Virus record (IMG/VR): IMGVR_UViG_3300042879_002662
Location: 1 to 37,351 of that record
DNA length: 37,351 bases
Strand: one strand, 5' to 3'
DNA from: a virus
Shown here: positions 29,383 through 36,839 of the stretch, one piece after another
How the letters are laid out: each line of letters starts with the position of its first letter
How positions within the stretch are numbered: position 1 is the first letter of the stretch
Position numbers and translations under genes: made by a program
Notes under the pieces: generated by a model
What the model saw: the letters and a program-made list of their open reading frames with translations, nothing else
Told to the model about the DNA's origin: nothing
Databases searched by the model: none

Positions 29383-31196
29383 GTTCCCGCATCGCCTCCT
29401 ACCTGCGGGAAGACTTCGCCTTCTCCACGCCCCCAAAAGTCACCGAGTGGTGCGAGCAAAATCTGGTCCTGCCTGCAAAGATGGCACCGGCGAGCAGTGG
29501 CCCGTTCTCCATCCGCCGCCGCCCCATGATGCGCTCGATCCTCGAATGCGGCCACCCGCAGTCGGGCGTCCGCTCACTCACCGTCACCGGCGGCTCGCAG
29601 ACACTCAAGACCACCTCGATGATCCTCGTCATCGCCTACCGCATCGCGCACTCACCGATGCCCACGCTCATCCTCGGAAACGCCGAAGACTGGCTGCGCG
29701 TCGAGATCTCCGACAAACGCCTCGGCGCACTCATCGAGGAAAACAACGCCCTCCGCATCCACAAGCCCTTCGACCGCACCCGCTTCCGCGCCCTCTACAT
29801 GGAGATGAGCGGAGCACCCATCGTCTTCGAGGGGATCAACTCCGACACCTCCACCTCCGGCTCGACTCAGGGCATCGTCTACATCTGCGAAGGGGCCAAA
29901 GTGAAACACCACGACTCCGAGCAAGCCCCCGAGGCCCACCCGATCAGGTTGGCCTTCGAGCGCACCAAAGAATTTCGCGGCCTTGAACTCCAGATGATGG
30001 ATTTCACGCCGAACACCCCCAACCACATCGCGTGGAAGATCTACGAGCGCGGCACCCAGACCCACTTCCACGTGCCGTGCCCTCACTGCGGCCACTACTT
30101 TCCCTTCGAGTTCGAGGTCAAAAAAAACGCCGACGCCGATGCCGATGAAGACATGGAAAGCATCCTCGAAGCGGAGCAGGATCGCGCCGTCTCCGACACC
30201 TACCGCTCCCTCATCTGGTCGCCCGATGCCCGCCGAGCGGATGGCTCGTGGAACATCGATCGCGTCCGCGAATCAGCCCGCTACGTCTGCCCGAAAAACG
30301 GATGCCTCATCACCGACGACGACAAGCCAGGCATGATCGACCGCTACGAAGAAGTGCATCACAACGCCAACGCCGCGCTCTCCGATCGCTCCTTCCGCAT
30401 CCCCAGCTTCTACGCGCCTAAAGTCAGCTTCGGAGACATGGCCAAGGAGTTCCTCGAAAAAGGAGACCTCATCACCACCGGCCTGCAAAATTTCTACAAC
30501 TCGTGGCTCGGCCTCCCCTGGTCAGTCATGGCCTATAACATCACTGAGCGTCACATCGCCCGCCTCACCGGCACCCATGCACGGCGAGTCATCCCCTCCC
30601 AGCCTGCGTTCACCGTGCTGACCGCTGACCCCGGCGAAAAAGCCACGCACTGGGCCGTCATAGCCGTCATGCCAAATGGCGATCTCCTCTACATCGACTG
30701 GGGCTCGGTCACCTCGGAGCGCGATCTCATCGCTCCCGATTTCCTCAAAGCTCGCGGCTACTACCTCGCAGGCACCAGCAGCGTCATCTATCCCTCGGTC
30801 GGTTACTCCGACAGCAGCTGGAACACCGAGGAGGTCTATGACGTGTGCGATGCCTCCGGCGGATTCCTCTGGCCCGTCAAAGGAGATCCGCGAGCCACCG
30901 GCACGTGGAACGAGACCCGCGCTGCGTCACGAAACAAAGACGTCAAGCTCTACACCTACTCCGACACCCAGCTCAAAGACGAGTTCTACGGTCGCCGCAT
31001 CCAAAAAGGCAAAGGCCCCAAAATCATCATCCCCACCGATGCCGACATGGAGCTGAAGACCGGACTCATGGGCCAGATGAAAGACCGTCAGACCAACCTC
31101 TGGAAACGCGTGCAGAATGACCACTTGGGCGACTGCGGAAAATACGCCCTTCTCGCCTCTCAGATCGCCCGAAAAGCCAAGTTCATCGATTTCTGA
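29379..31196 (+). CDS. terminase large subunit (lambda gpA-like family)
   Basis: 605 residues, ATGA start. ATPase: Walker A-type GGSQTLKTT (residues 71-79). The acidic segment VYICEGAK (about 165-172) takes the place of Walker B, with Glu but no Asp before it. A zinc knuckle-like CPHCGHYFPF and CPKNGC region lies in the middle. Nuclease domain, RNase H-like: catalytic Asp D417 (TADPGE), D491 (VCDASGG), D585 (LGDCGKYAL). It cuts concatemers and drives DNA into the prohead through the portal. Gene order TerS-TerL-joining protein-portal-protease-capsid is lambda-like. Confidence 0.9.
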   Translation: MSSRIASYLREDFAFSTPPKVTEWCEQNLVLPAKMAPASSGPFSIRRRPMMRSILECGHPQSGVRSLTVTGGSQTLKTTSMILVIAYRIAHSPMPTLILGNAEDWLRVEISDKRLGALIEENNALRIHKPFDRTRFRALYMEMSGAPIVFEGINSDTSTSGSTQGIVYICEGAKVKHHDSEQAPEAHPIRLAFERTKEFRGLELQMMDFTPNTPNHIAWKIYERGTQTHFHVPCPHCGHYFPFEFEVKKNADADADEDMESILEAEQDRAVSDTYRSLIWSPDARRADGSWNIDRVRESARYVCPKNGCLITDDDKPGMIDRYEEVHHNANAALSDRSFRIPSFYAPKVSFGDMAKEFLEKGDLITTGLQNFYNSWLGLPWSVMAYNITERHIARLTGTHARRVIPSQPAFTVLTADPGEKATHWAVIAVMPNGDLLYIDWGSVTSERDLIAPDFLKARGYYLAGTSSVIYPSVGYSDSSWNTEEVYDVCDASGGFLWPVKGDPRATGTWNETRAASRNKDVKLYTYSDTQLKDEFYGRRIQKGKGPKIIIPTDADMELKTGLMGQMKDRQTNLWKRVQNDHLGDCGKYALLASQIARKAKFIDF

Positions 31197-31212
31197 ACAA
31201 ATAAATCCAGCC

Positions 31213-31443
31213 ATGAGCCGCCCCAAGATAAATCCAAATATTAAAAAGCTAAACGTGTGCATCACGCTGACGCCAATCGTGATCGCGCTGGCGAAAAACA
31301 AATGCTTTCAAGACGGTAAAAGTCTGTCTGCAAAAATTGAGGAGATGCTGGCTGCCTACGTCTGCGATGACCTCAAGACACCGAATAGGAAGGTGAACGA
31401 ACCAGCTCTGCCAACGGCGAGCGCATTACCTCCGCAATCATGA
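31213..31443 (+). CDS. third ribbon-helix-helix type protein (accessory)
   Basis: 76 residues from ATG 31213. KKLNVCITLTPIVIALAKNK followed by GKSLSAKIEEMLAAYV fits an RHH strand-helix-helix (residues 10-50). AT-richer than the terminase gene before it. First gene of an insert between terminase and the head-joining gene. Could regulate the insert or the nearby late promoter. Stop overlaps the next start (ATGA). Confidence 0.6.
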   Translation: MSRPKINPNIKKLNVCITLTPIVIALAKNKCFQDGKSLSAKIEEMLAAYVCDDLKTPNRKVNEPALPTASALPPQS

Positions 31444-31775
31444 CAGATACCATTCGAGCCGTTGGCAGCAGCGCCATTGTTCGCCCTGGTGTTGGTGGCG
31501 ACTATATCTCAGCACCAAGCTACAAGCGATGCTTGGACGTGCTCGCCTATCAACTCGGTGTGCAGGCAAGGCATCAAGGCCAGCCTCCATTCTGGTCTGG
31601 TCGCAACTATCGGAAAGACAAACGAACGTGCTGGCGGCATGGATATGTGGATCAAGGGCGATGCATCAACTGCCCGGTCTGCGGTGGAGCGGGCGGAGAA
31701 TGGCACTGGCTCACTAAAGACTGGCAACAATGCACTCGCTGCGATGGACGCCGCGTGGTGAGGGCGAACGCATAA
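31440..31775 (+). CDS. zinc-finger accessory protein (DnaJ-type cysteine motif)
   Basis: 111 residues. Cysteines C75-x2-C78-x2-C81-G-G-A-G-G and C98-x2-C101-D-G-R form a DnaJ-like zinc site (CPVCGGAGG, CTRCDGRR). The N-terminal 60 residues are of unknown fold. Between an RHH protein and a DNA methyltransferase, so possibly a DNA-binding accessory of the modification module. No direct evidence for that. Confidence 0.6.
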   Translation: MTDTIRAVGSSAIVRPGVGGDYISAPSYKRCLDVLAYQLGVQARHQGQPPFWSGRNYRKDKRTCWRHGYVDQGRCINCPVCGGAGGEWHWLTKDWQQCTRCDGRRVVRANA

Positions 31776-31779
31776 GGTC

Positions 31780-32472
31780 ATGGACGCGGCATCATTCAAG
31801 CTCGAACTCGCCCAGGACGCGCCCGCCGCGTTCCATGCACCGTCTTGTTCTGTGTCTTTGGATGTTCGCCTCGGTGACTGCATGGAGATCATGGCGACCT
31901 TCCCTGATGGCTACTTCGACCTCGCAATCGTTGATCCGCCCTACGGCATCGGGCAGCATGGCGGACACTCAAACACGCAGCACACGGTCAGGGCAGCGTG
32001 GGACAATGAAACACCGCCGCAAGAATACTGGAACGAACTCTTCCGCGTGAGTCGCAATCAAATCGTGTGGGGCGGGAACTACTTCGAGATGCCGCCGCGC
32101 CGTGGCTGGATCGTGTGGGACAAGCGGCCAATGCCTCCGAGCTTCGCATCCTGTGAGCTGGCATGGACAAGCTATGACCGCAACGCGGCGACATGGAGCG
32201 GGAAAACGGGGAACGAAGTGCCGGTGGCTGACAGAATCCACCCGACGCAAAAGCCCGTGAAACTCTACGCATGGCTGCTGGCAAACTACGCCGAAAAGGG
32301 GCAGCGCATCCTCGACACGCACATGGGAAGCGGAAGCATCGCCATCGCAGCGCACTACGCCGGGGTGAATCTCACGGCGTGCGAGATCGACCCCGGCTAT
32401 CACGCCGCTGCTGTGGCTCGCATTGAACGCGAGACGCGGCAGGCGGATTTCTTCTCTTCACAGAACAAATAG
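31780..32472 (+). CDS. DNA methyltransferase (N6-adenine/N4-cytosine, beta-class order)
   Basis: 230 residues, preceded by TAAGGT. Motif IV DPPYGIG (D52-Y55) comes before motif I-like DTHMGSGS (179-186) and HPTQKP (154-159), which is the order of the beta class. It transfers methyl from S-adenosylmethionine to an exocyclic amine of A (or C). No restriction enzyme is nearby, so it is an orphan phage methylase, probably protecting phage DNA from host restriction or marking packaging or origin sites. Target sequence unknown. A strong hairpin follows its stop. Confidence 0.87.
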   Translation: MDAASFKLELAQDAPAAFHAPSCSVSLDVRLGDCMEIMATFPDGYFDLAIVDPPYGIGQHGGHSNTQHTVRAAWDNETPPQEYWNELFRVSRNQIVWGGNYFEMPPRRGWIVWDKRPMPPSFASCELAWTSYDRNAATWSGKTGNEVPVADRIHPTQKPVKLYAWLLANYAEKGQRILDTHMGSGSIAIAAHYAGVNLTACEIDPGYHAAAVARIERETRQADFFSSQNK

Positions 32473-32476
32473 CTCA

Positions 32477-32506
32477 GCAGCAGACGGCTTTGCGGCTGTC
32501 TGCTGC
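32477..32506 (+). other. hairpin after the methyltransferase gene
   Basis: GCAGCAGAC (32477-32485) pairs perfectly with GTCTGCTGC (32498-32506), with further wobble pairs inside. There is no T run after it, so it is not a standard terminator. It may limit read-through or protect an mRNA end at the edge of the cargo insert. Confidence 0.6.
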
Positions 32507-32526
32507 AGCGGAAGTTCACCGCAGCA

Positions 32527-32533
32527 TTGACAC
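32527..32533 (+). promoter_or_regulatory. TTGACAC element, 12 nt before ATG 32546
   Basis: TTGACAC ends exactly 12 nt before the start of the head-joining protein, after the methyltransferase hairpin and at the beginning of the head gene block. No Shine-Dalgarno. Confidence 0.5.
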
Positions 32534-32545
32534 CCGGGCACGACC

Positions 32546-32890
32546 ATGCCCGTCTCCGTTTCAGATCTGCGCCAGGAGTGGCTCTTCCTCGCCCGCAACC
32601 TCTACCCCGCCACCGACTACGCGGCCCAGAAGGCTTATCTGTGGAAGGAATACACCGCGCTCACCGCCGCAGGCGATGCCGAGGGCACCGCCGCCTCAAA
32701 GGACGGAGCCAATGGAGCCTTCCAGTGGCGTGGGGCCACGCCCGAGGAAAAGCGGCTCGCCTTGCGTGGAGCCATCGAGCACCTCGAAGGACTCATCGCC
32801 GGTGAAGTCGCCAGCCAATACGCCAAGCCCTTCGGCTTCAAATTTGTGGGCACGCCACACGAAACTTTCGAAACCTCTGAATACCTATGA
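32546..32890 (+). CDS. putative head-tail joining protein (gpW-like position)
   Basis: 114 residues, mostly helical (residues 5-45 and 73-98), between terminase and portal. This is the place of gpW-type proteins that stabilise filled heads, although gpW is shorter (about 68 residues). Preceded by a TTGACAC element. Stop overlaps the portal start (ATGA). Inferred from synteny. Confidence 0.6.
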   Translation: MPVSVSDLRQEWLFLARNLYPATDYAAQKAYLWKEYTALTAAGDAEGTAASKDGANGAFQWRGATPEEKRLALRGAIEHLEGLIAGEVASQYAKPFGFKFVGTPHETFETSEYL

Positions 32891-34476
32891 GCCGCAAAAA
32901 GGCCACCGCACCGACCGGAAAAGCTCCGGTCTTTTCCCCGACCAACGCCCTCGGCCCCACCACCGGCACCGTCCGCGTCGCTCCGCAGCGCATGTGGAGC
33001 AACAAATCGCTGGAGGGCATGGCGAAAAATCGCAACCGCGTCGAGGTCTCACGCTTCCTCCAGGACGAAATCCCGGTGGTCAAATACGCAGTCCAAACCC
33101 TGCCCAAAGAAGCCATCGGCAAAGGTATCGGGCTCAAATCCATCTCCACGAACCCCGAGTTCAAAGCCGCTGCCACCGCGTTCTTCGGCAAGTGGGCCAG
33201 CTCCACCGCCTGCGATCTCCGCAAAGAAAGCACCTTCTACCAGCTCCAGCCGCGCTGGCTCAGTGCCATTCTCGGCGACGGTTCCTGCTTCGTGCAAAAA
33301 GTGAAGGGCGATGAAATGACCCGCACCTGGTCACTGGCCGACAAATCCAAACGCCGAGTCCAATTTCAAACCTTCACCCGAGACCAGGCGTGCTCGCCCT
33401 CCAGCGCCATCGACAAAGAAGACCGCTGGAACGATGGGCTCCTTTATAACAACTTCGGCCAGCTGGCGAAGGTCCGCATCTGCCTCGATGGCGATCCCTA
33501 TTCACGCGACTCCAGGTTCGTGGATCTCGATGCCAATTTCATCAGCCACCTGAAGGACAATTTGCGCTTCAATCAGCAGCACGGCACGCCCGCCATCTTT
33601 ACCAGTGGCAATGACCTGCTCGATGCCCTCGACCTCAAAGCCGTGCGGAAACACTCGGCCAAGATTCGCGCCTCCCTGCTTGGCGTCACCACCACCACCG
33701 GCGGTGAGGTGCCCAATGCCATGAAGCAGGTCATGAAGAACACCCAGTCGGGAGTCCCGGCGGTCGATACCGGAAAACGCTTCGTCGAGATCCACGACGG
33801 TGCGGTCATGATTCCCCTGGGCATGAATGAAGACATCAAGTTTTTCACCAGCGGCGAGGCCGTGAATTTCGCCCAGCTGCTGGAGCAGCTCACGCAGCCC
33901 TTCATCTATAATTTCGGCCTGCCGCCGGAGTGGATATTCTCCATGGGCAGTCTCGGCGGTGCCAGTGCGCGTGCCATCCTCGACAAAGTGCGCCGTGCGT
34001 ATGAAAACATGCGCGGCCTCATTTATCCGCACCTCCAGTGGTGCTGGGAGTTCGTCATTGCCGATGCCATGCTGCCCGGTGGACCCTTGGAGAAATTCGC
34101 CACCGTCGATGACTGGAACGAGATCGACTTCGTGTGCGATCCCGATCCCAGCGTCGACCTCGGTCGCGATCACAAAGCGGACATGGACCGCTGGGACAGC
34201 CACCTGATCACGGCGGAAGATTACATCGAGCAGCGCAGCGCCATGTCCGGCGTCTCCGTGCGCCACGCGTCCATCGATGAAAAGCTCGACAATGTGCGCT
34301 ACGCCATCGCCCAGGCGACCGGCAGGCCCATCACCGAGGTCATGATCCCCGAGTCCATCGCCATCATCATCGGCCTCGGGCCAAAGGTCACCCAAGCAGC
34401 CAGTGGTCTCGTGGGCAGTTTATCGGCTGAGGCCATCGCCGACGAGCTAAGTGCCAATGACGACCCGGAAGATTGA
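32887..34476 (+). CDS. portal protein (lambda gpB-like)
   Basis: 529 residues. The N-terminal linker is low complexity. The body has the features of lambda-type portals: an alternating fold around residues 30-260, a helical clip/wing (LLEQLTQPFIYNFGLPPEWI, about 338-357), then GGASARAILDKVRRAYENMR (the stem/crown helix region, about 361-380), and a C-terminal helical tail. It forms the dodecameric ring through which the terminase pumps DNA. Followed by the protease and capsid genes. The TGA stop forms part of the TTGACAC element of the next gene. Confidence 0.85.
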   Translation: MSRKKATAPTGKAPVFSPTNALGPTTGTVRVAPQRMWSNKSLEGMAKNRNRVEVSRFLQDEIPVVKYAVQTLPKEAIGKGIGLKSISTNPEFKAAATAFFGKWASSTACDLRKESTFYQLQPRWLSAILGDGSCFVQKVKGDEMTRTWSLADKSKRRVQFQTFTRDQACSPSSAIDKEDRWNDGLLYNNFGQLAKVRICLDGDPYSRDSRFVDLDANFISHLKDNLRFNQQHGTPAIFTSGNDLLDALDLKAVRKHSAKIRASLLGVTTTTGGEVPNAMKQVMKNTQSGVPAVDTGKRFVEIHDGAVMIPLGMNEDIKFFTSGEAVNFAQLLEQLTQPFIYNFGLPPEWIFSMGSLGGASARAILDKVRRAYENMRGLIYPHLQWCWEFVIADAMLPGGPLEKFATVDDWNEIDFVCDPDPSVDLGRDHKADMDRWDSHLITAEDYIEQRSAMSGVSVRHASIDEKLDNVRYAIAQATGRPITEVMIPESIAIIIGLGPKVTQAASGLVGSLSAEAIADELSANDDPED

Positions 34477-34479
34477 CAC
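34473..34479 (+). promoter_or_regulatory. TTGACAC element, 12 nt before ATG 34492
   Basis: TTGACAC overlaps the portal stop codon (TGA 34474-34476) and ends 12 nt before the protease start. No Shine-Dalgarno in the gap. Confidence 0.5.
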
Positions 34480-34491
34480 CCGCCGCGCATC

Positions 34492-35574
34492 ATGCGCTCC
34501 TGGTTCAAAATTCAAAACGCTGGCTCCGACTCCCTCACGATCGACATCACCGATGAGATCGGCTACTTCGGCGTGTCCGCCAAAGACTTCGCTGCCCAGC
34601 TGAAAGCAGCAGGCACCCCCAAGAACATCACGCTCAATCTCGACACCCCAGGGGGAGATTGTAACGATGGATTCACCATCTACGACGCGCTCAAAAACTC
34701 CGGCGCATCGATCACGGTGAACATCACCGGCATGGCAGCATCCATGGGCAGTGTGATCATGCTGGCCGGAGAGAAAATCCGCATCGCTGAAAATGGCCGC
34801 GTCATGATCCACCGCGTCACCGGCGGGGCTGTGGGCAACGCGGACGAAATGGACGCCGCTGCCAAGGTCATCCAGCAATTCGAAAACCGGATCGTCGCTC
34901 TCTACACTGAGCGCACCGGCATGCCCGAGGACGAGATCCGCGACCTCATGAAAGCTCAGATGGGCACCTGGTTCTTTGGCGAAGAAGCCATCGACGCAGG
35001 CTTTGCCGATGAACTCATCAAAGGCACCCAGGCACGCGCCTTCAAAGCCGAGTGGGCTGCAAAATTCACCATGCTCCCCGCCGCATTATTTGACACGCGC
35101 CAAGACGAAACGCCCACCGCGTCCATCTCCACTCAAATCACAATGACCAAAGCCATCATCGCCCTCGCTGCACACGCTGGCATCGCTCTCTCGGGCGATG
35201 AAACGGAAGATCAAATCTGCGCTGCCATCGCCGCTCACAAGCCCGAAGCCGCCAAGTTTGAAATGAACCTCGAAGACGCGGAGACCAAGAAGATCTTCGA
35301 CACCGCAGTCGGTTCCGGCATTGCCGCCGCGCTGCCCGCCGCCGTCGCTGCTGCCACCCAGCCGCTGGAAGAAAAGATCGCCGCGCTCTCCGCCTTGGTC
35401 ACGCACGGTGCCGCTGGTTCCGCGCAAGGTGCTCCTGCCACCTCCGGTGCAGGCACCGCCGCCAAAGGCTCCGCGCTCGACCAGTTCAACGCCATCGAAG
35501 ATCCCGCTGAGCGTCAAGCCTTCTACAACAAGAATCTGGTGGCCATCAAGGCCGCAATGAAAAACGCAGCCTAA
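34492..35574 (+). CDS. prohead protease (ClpP/S49-like) with C-terminal scaffold region
   Basis: 360 residues. Protease part 1-190: NLDTPGGDCNDG (49-60) as oxyanion-side motif, catalytic Ser84 in GMAASMGS (80-87) and His107 in VMIHR. The third catalytic residue cannot be assigned with confidence. EEAIDAGFADELI (about 165-177) is the typical end of the domain. From about 215 the sequence is Ala/Glu-rich and low complexity, as in lambda gpC-Nu3, where the C-terminal part is the internal scaffold. It cleaves scaffold and itself during head maturation. TTGACAC lies 12 nt upstream. Confidence 0.85.
   Translation: MRSWFKIQNAGSDSLTIDITDEIGYFGVSAKDFAAQLKAAGTPKNITLNLDTPGGDCNDGFTIYDALKNSGASITVNITGMAASMGSVIMLAGEKIRIAENGRVMIHRVTGGAVGNADEMDAAAKVIQQFENRIVALYTERTGMPEDEIRDLMKAQMGTWFFGEEAIDAGFADELIKGTQARAFKAEWAAKFTMLPAALFDTRQDETPTASISTQITMTKAIIALAAHAGIALSGDETEDQICAAIAAHKPEAAKFEMNLEDAETKKIFDTAVGSGIAAALPAAVAAATQPLEEKIAALSALVTHGAAGSAQGAPATSGAGTAAKGSALDQFNAIEDPAERQAFYNKNLVAIKAAMKNAA
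35143..35574 (+). CDS. nested scaffold protein from internal start (candidate)
   Basis: ATG 35143 is codon 218 of the protease gene, in frame, and begins MTKAIIALAAHAGIALSGDE, after a low-complexity linker. The product would be 143 residues: acidic, Ala-rich, helical, with a C-terminus (ERQAFYNKNLVAIKAAMKNA) like capsid-binding scaffold tails. Lambda makes Nu3 scaffold in the same way. No Shine-Dalgarno is visible, and a TTGACAC copy at 35090 is too far away to share the 12-nt rule. Confidence 0.5.
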   Translation: MTKAIIALAAHAGIALSGDETEDQICAAIAAHKPEAAKFEMNLEDAETKKIFDTAVGSGIAAALPAAVAAATQPLEEKIAALSALVTHGAAGSAQGAPATSGAGTAAKGSALDQFNAIEDPAERQAFYNKNLVAIKAAMKNAA

Positions 35575-35618
35575 CCCTCCACCTCCACCTCTGACCCCAC
35601 CCTTCACTCCAAAAATAT

Positions 35619-36515
35619 ATGGCCACCCTCTTCAATGACCGTCTGTTCGCCACGCAAGCCTTCCAGCAAGTCGTGGACATGCTCGCCCCCCTGAACGCTT
35701 TCTCCACTGACCTCAGCTCCCTCGCGGGCCGTCAGGGTGAGAGCATCACCGTGCCGCTCTTCGGCTCGGCCACCGCCACCACCTACACGCAGGCAGCTGA
35801 CGTCATGGAAGGCACCGGCGGCACCATCACCGCCATCACCGTCACGCTGAACGCTCGGAAGATCGTTCCCGTGGACGTCACCACCCAGCAGCTGGCGGAC
35901 TCCGCCAACGCTGGCAACTACGACGCCTACGCGCAGCAAATGAGCGCCGCGCTGAGCACCCTGATCTTCCAGGACATCCTCAGCATGTTCACGGTCGCCG
36001 CTTTCGGTGCCCCCACCACCACCGCCAGCGCCAACTTCAAGCTCGACGCCGTGCTCGCCGCTCGCGTCGCCTTGAACAACAAGAAGTGCCCTCGCGCCAA
36101 TCGCACCTTGCTGCTCGATGACAGCGTCGAGGCAGGTTTGTTCAGCGACACCAATCTCGTGCTCGCTCTGAATCGCGGTGGCAATCAAGCCATCAACGAG
36201 GGCGACATCGGACGCGTGCTCGGCTTCGACATCATGACCCCGAGCGCCTTCCCGCTCAATGGCATCTCCCTCATCGGGATCGCCGTGGGTAAGGGTGCCG
36301 CCGCTGTGGCCTTCCGTGGCCTTCAAAACTTGCTCCCCGAGCAGGAATACGAAGCCTTTGAAGTGCTGACCGATTCCGCCACCGGAATCAGTGCGCTCTA
36401 CACGCGCCACTGGAATCGCGCCGCTGGCAAGTATTTCATGAACATGCAGGCCCTCTACGGCTACGCACGCGCACTGACTCTTCAGGGTCACTGCATCACC
36501 ACGGCCACGACCTAG
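35619..36515 (+). CDS. major capsid protein
   Basis: 298 residues following the protease/scaffold gene. Features of an HK97-fold capsid protein: helical N-arm (LFNDRLFATQAFQQVVDMLA), then GESITVPLFG and beta-rich E-loop-like sequence, and long P-domain-like helix (DAYAQQMSAALSTLIFQDIL). The end, TRHWNRAAGKYFMNMQALYG, fits the A-domain. ATG is preceded by AT-rich CCAAAAATAT without Shine-Dalgarno. It is followed by two terminators. High expression is expected. Confidence 0.8.
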   Translation: MATLFNDRLFATQAFQQVVDMLAPLNAFSTDLSSLAGRQGESITVPLFGSATATTYTQAADVMEGTGGTITAITVTLNARKIVPVDVTTQQLADSANAGNYDAYAQQMSAALSTLIFQDILSMFTVAAFGAPTTTASANFKLDAVLAARVALNNKKCPRANRTLLLDDSVEAGLFSDTNLVLALNRGGNQAINEGDIGRVLGFDIMTPSAFPLNGISLIGIAVGKGAAAVAFRGLQNLLPEQEYEAFEVLTDSATGISALYTRHWNRAAGKYFMNMQALYGYARALTLQGHCITTATT

Positions 36516-36536
36516 TCTTCGCCCTCGCCTCGCCAC

Positions 36537-36572
36537 CCCGCCCTCGTGTTTGTGCCACGAGGGCGGGTTTGT
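36537..36572 (+). terminator. strong terminator 1 after capsid gene
   Basis: Perfect 12-bp stem: 36537-36548 pairs with 36556-36567 (CCCGCCCTCGTG), 7-nt loop, then TTTGTTT. Confidence 0.9.
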
Positions 36573-36598
36573 TTCACCCAGTTCAAAACTTCGGTTTT

Positions 36599-36636
36599 AC
36601 CCGACGTCGCCCGCACTTGGCACGTCGGGTTTTTTA
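36599..36636 (+). terminator. terminator 2 after capsid gene
   Basis: Stem ACCCGACGT (36599-36607) with ACGTCGGGT (36622-36630), perfect over 9 bp, followed by a T run (36630-36635). In tandem with the first terminator and only 7 nt before the next start at 36643. Confidence 0.87.
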
Positions 36637-36642
36637 TTCCCC

Positions 36643-36825
36643 ATGAAAGCAGAACTTCAAAGAATCCAAAATGAACTGGAACCGGTTCACACCGTCCTGA
36701 CCAAACTCATGATGAGATGCGTGAATGAATTCACGCCTGCCATCGATGAGGCAATCGATGACGCTGAAGAGAGACTCCATACGTGCCGCAATGAATTACA
36801 GCGGTTGATCTCACTGGCTGAATAA
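36643..36825 (+). CDS. small coiled-coil protein, unknown
   Basis: 60 residues from ATG 36643, immediately after the tandem terminators. MKAELQRIQNELEPVHTVLT and the acidic AIDEAIDDAEERLHTCRNEL are two amphipathic helices likely to form a coiled coil. No Shine-Dalgarno. The frame differs in composition from the capsid gene (more A/T). It may be an accessory linked to the glycosyltransferases that follow 14 nt later, or a read-through-limited structural factor. Confidence 0.55.
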   Translation: MKAELQRIQNELEPVHTVLTKLMMRCVNEFTPAIDEAIDDAEERLHTCRNELQRLISLAE

Positions 36826-36839
36826 AAAGGTTTTACATT

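Noticed and set aside
32477-32506. Rho-independent terminator after the methyltransferase
   Set aside because: The stem is strong but the T run is missing, so it is listed only as a hairpin.
35090-35096. TTGACAC as a start-linked element
   Set aside because: It is inside the protease gene, with no start codon at 12-15 nt; the nearest in-frame ATG is 46 nt away.
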